From Bacteroidota bacterium (GTDB lineage Bacteria; Bacteroidota; Bacteroidia; Chitinophagales; Chitinophagaceae): a stretch of DNA of 7,133 bases. Both the position numbers and the translations under genes were made by a program. Below are positions 5,495-7,133 of the stretch, in pieces. Location: the NCBI GenBank assembly GCA_023436425.1, contig JAEZJD010000179.1, positions 1 to 7,133 on the forward strand. The letters are read 5' to 3'. Each line of letters begins with the position of its first letter. The first letter of the stretch is position 1. Below the pieces are notes generated by a model. It was given only the letters and a program-made list of their open reading frames with translations. It was not told the origin of the DNA and did not search any database.

Positions 5495-7133
5495 ATGGAA
5501 ACTTCTTTCAATAATAATACTACAACAACCACCACTACCCTGCTGGTCATGGAAATATCCAAGTCTATCAAGAGGGTAATATTCTGGGAGCTTGGCATTC
5601 CGCTGGCGCTGCTCACTATTGGTATTTATCATGGATTGATGCAGGTAATTTACCGTGCCGGTGTGTTGCACCAATCTGCTTTTCTGAAGCTGGATTACTA
5701 CCAGGGGCTAACGCTGCATGGAGTAATTAATGCTGTGGTGCTTACTACTTTTTTTGCAGTCGCATTCGGGCACGCTACCATTACTTTTTATTTGAGAAGA
5801 GAACCGAACAAAATGCTTGCGTGGTTAAGCTTTTCTTTGATGACTGTTGGCACTTTGATGGCAGCATGGGCAATGCTGTCCGGCAAAGCGTCGGTGCTTT
5901 ACACGTTTTATCCGCCATTGAAAGCGCATCCGCTGTTTTATCTTGGAACCGCCTTGTTGATCGTCGGCTCATGGATTCCGCTGTTTGACTGGGCAAGAAT
6001 GTACGTGCAATGGAAGAAGGAACATCCTGAAGAAAAAACACCATTGGCTGTTGTTGGAACGCTGGTGAATTTCATTGTGTGGTTTGTATGTACCCTTGCC
6101 GTTGCATACGAAGTACTTGTGCTGTTGCTGCCCTGGGCTATGGGTTGGAAAGCCACTGTAAACGTAACATTGGCAAGAACGCTTTTTTGGTTCTTCGGGC
6201 ATGCACTCGTGTACTTTTGGCTACTGCCTGCCTACGTAATGTTTTATAACTTTTTGCCGAAGCTTGCCGGCGGAAAATTGTACTCCGACATGGCAGGAAG
6301 AATCGCCGCGTTAATGTTTCTCATTTTTTCAATTCCGGTTGGTGTGCATCACCAATTCTCTGATCCATCGATTGGAAAAGGTGTAAAAATATTTCAAAGC
6401 CTGCTCACCTTTGGTGTTGCGATTCCCAGCTTTATCACCGCATTCACTATTGCAGCTTCGCTGGAGTATGCCGGAAGAAAAAGAGGTGCAAAGGGTTTGT
6501 TCGGCTTTTTCGCTAAGCTGCCATATTTAGATCCAAACAGGTTTTTGTTTGCCTACCTCATTTGCGGATTATTCATCTTCATTTTCGGTGGACTTACCGG
6601 TATAGTGAATGCATCGAGCCAGCTGAATAATACCATTCACAACACCGCATGGCTGCCGGGACACTTTCACATGACGGTGGCAGGACCGGTGTTTCTTGGG
6701 ATTGTGGGCATGAGCTTGTACATGTATTCTAAAATGTCGGGGAAGCAGGTGCTGATGCCTAAAGTAGCGGTTATCATTCCTTATCTATGGGTTATTGGAA
6801 TTCTAATGTTTTCAACAGGACTGTCCTGGGGTGGATTGATAGGCGAGCCTCGCCGCACCAATTTGGGACTTACCTATCTCAATCCAAAGAATGAATTGTT
6901 TACGCCTGAATGGGTGCCCACTACGTTGCTTGCACTTTTAGGAGGCATCATCATGTTTGTTGCAGGCATGTTGTTCCTGGTAGTATTCTTTGGTACTATG
7001 TTCAGAAAACGGACATACGAAGCTCTGTTGGAATTTCCGGTAAGCGAGGCCCTACACGATGAAAAGCGAATTCCGCTGTTTGATAAATTTAAACCATGGC
7101 TGGTCGCTATGGGTGTTGTTATTGCCATTGCAT
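5495..7133 (+). CDS. cbaA: ba3-type (B-type) cytochrome c oxidase subunit I, partial at right edge
   Basis: The frame runs from the ATG at 5495 (preceded by purine-rich ccagga) to the window end without a stop, giving 546 codons; the last part of the protein is missing. It is the catalytic subunit that reduces O2 to water in the membrane. Visible sites: H75 in TLHGVINAVV (low-spin haem b, helix II); H236 and Y240 in GHALVYFWLLP (CuB ligand and its cross-linked tyrosine, helix VI); H285-H286 in GVHHQFSDP (CuB ligands, helix VII); H382 in IHNTAW; and H390 and H392 in PGHFHM (haem a3 and haem b ligands, helix X). YYQGLTLHG, YFWLLPAY and HNTAWLPGHFH are diagnostic of B-type enzymes related to Thermus ba3. 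The usual HPxVY proline is alanine here (HALVY). The extra N-terminal stretch is Asn/Thr-rich (SFNNNTTTTTT) and cytoplasmic. It follows subunits IIa and II in one operon. Confidence 0.95.
   Translation, partial: METSFNNNTTTTTTTLLVMEISKSIKRVIFWELGIPLALLTIGIYHGLMQVIYRAGVLHQSAFLKLDYYQGLTLHGVINAVVLTTFFAVAFGHATITFYLRREPNKMLAWLSFSLMTVGTLMAAWAMLSGKASVLYTFYPPLKAHPLFYLGTALLIVGSWIPLFDWARMYVQWKKEHPEEKTPLAVVGTLVNFIVWFVCTLAVAYEVLVLLLPWAMGWKATVNVTLARTLFWFFGHALVYFWLLPAYVMFYNFLPKLAGGKLYSDMAGRIAALMFLIFSIPVGVHHQFSDPSIGKGVKIFQSLLTFGVAIPSFITAFTIAASLEYAGRKRGAKGLFGFFAKLPYLDPNRFLFAYLICGLFIFIFGGLTGIVNASSQLNNTIHNTAWLPGHFHMTVAGPVFLGIVGMSLYMYSKMSGKQVLMPKVAVIIPYLWVIGILMFSTGLSWGGLIGEPRRTNLGLTYLNPKNELFTPEWVPTTLLALLGGIIMFVAGMLFLVVFFGTMFRKRTYEALLEFPVSEALHDEKRIPLFDKFKPWLVAMGVVIAIA

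Noticed and set aside
5781..6202. Several minus-strand frames opposite the oxidase subunit I gene
   Set aside because: They are antisense to a subunit I frame with all haem and copper ligands intact, and their translations lack any recognisable pattern.

Overview
The window reads as a chromosomal segment from a member of the Bacteroidota, most likely Chitinophagaceae. This is inferred from the protein families (DUF4476 repeats, a tricorn-like protease with a Bacteroidota-style signal peptide, a general-stress PNPOx-like flavoprotein), the moderate GC content, and A-rich leaders without strong Shine-Dalgarno sites. No mobile element, CRISPR array, rRNA or tRNA gene was seen.

Layout. Positions 1-413 (minus) hold the N-terminal part of a secreted beta-propeller protein resembling a tricorn protease; the rest lies off the left edge. 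A divergent spacer (414-596) contains an imperfect inverted repeat. It is followed by a PNPOx-fold general stress protein (597-1103, plus). A strong bidirectional terminator (1131-1156) separates this from a convergent gene (1167-2840, minus) for a secreted protein with four DUF4476 repeats. A divergent low-affinity iron permease family gene (2972-3463, plus) meets, tail to tail with 10 bp between, a 12-helix membrane protein (3474-4724, minus) that resembles a degenerate haem-copper oxidase subunit I.

From 4838 to the right edge is a co-directional operon for a ba3-type (B-type) cytochrome c oxidase, in the Thermus-like order subunit IIa (51 aa), subunit II with the CuA site, and subunit I (open at the right edge after 546 codons). 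The three products should form one terminal oxidase that takes electrons from cytochrome c at CuA and reduces O2 at the haem a3-CuB centre while pumping protons. The divergent 12-helix protein shares the 113-bp promoter region with this operon and may be functionally connected to it.

Nothing here is clearly a new defence or mobile system. The points most worth a second look are the oxidase-I-like protein beside the true oxidase, the tiny IIa gene, the spacer inverted repeat, the palindrome in the oxidase leader, and the recently duplicated DUF4476 repeats.
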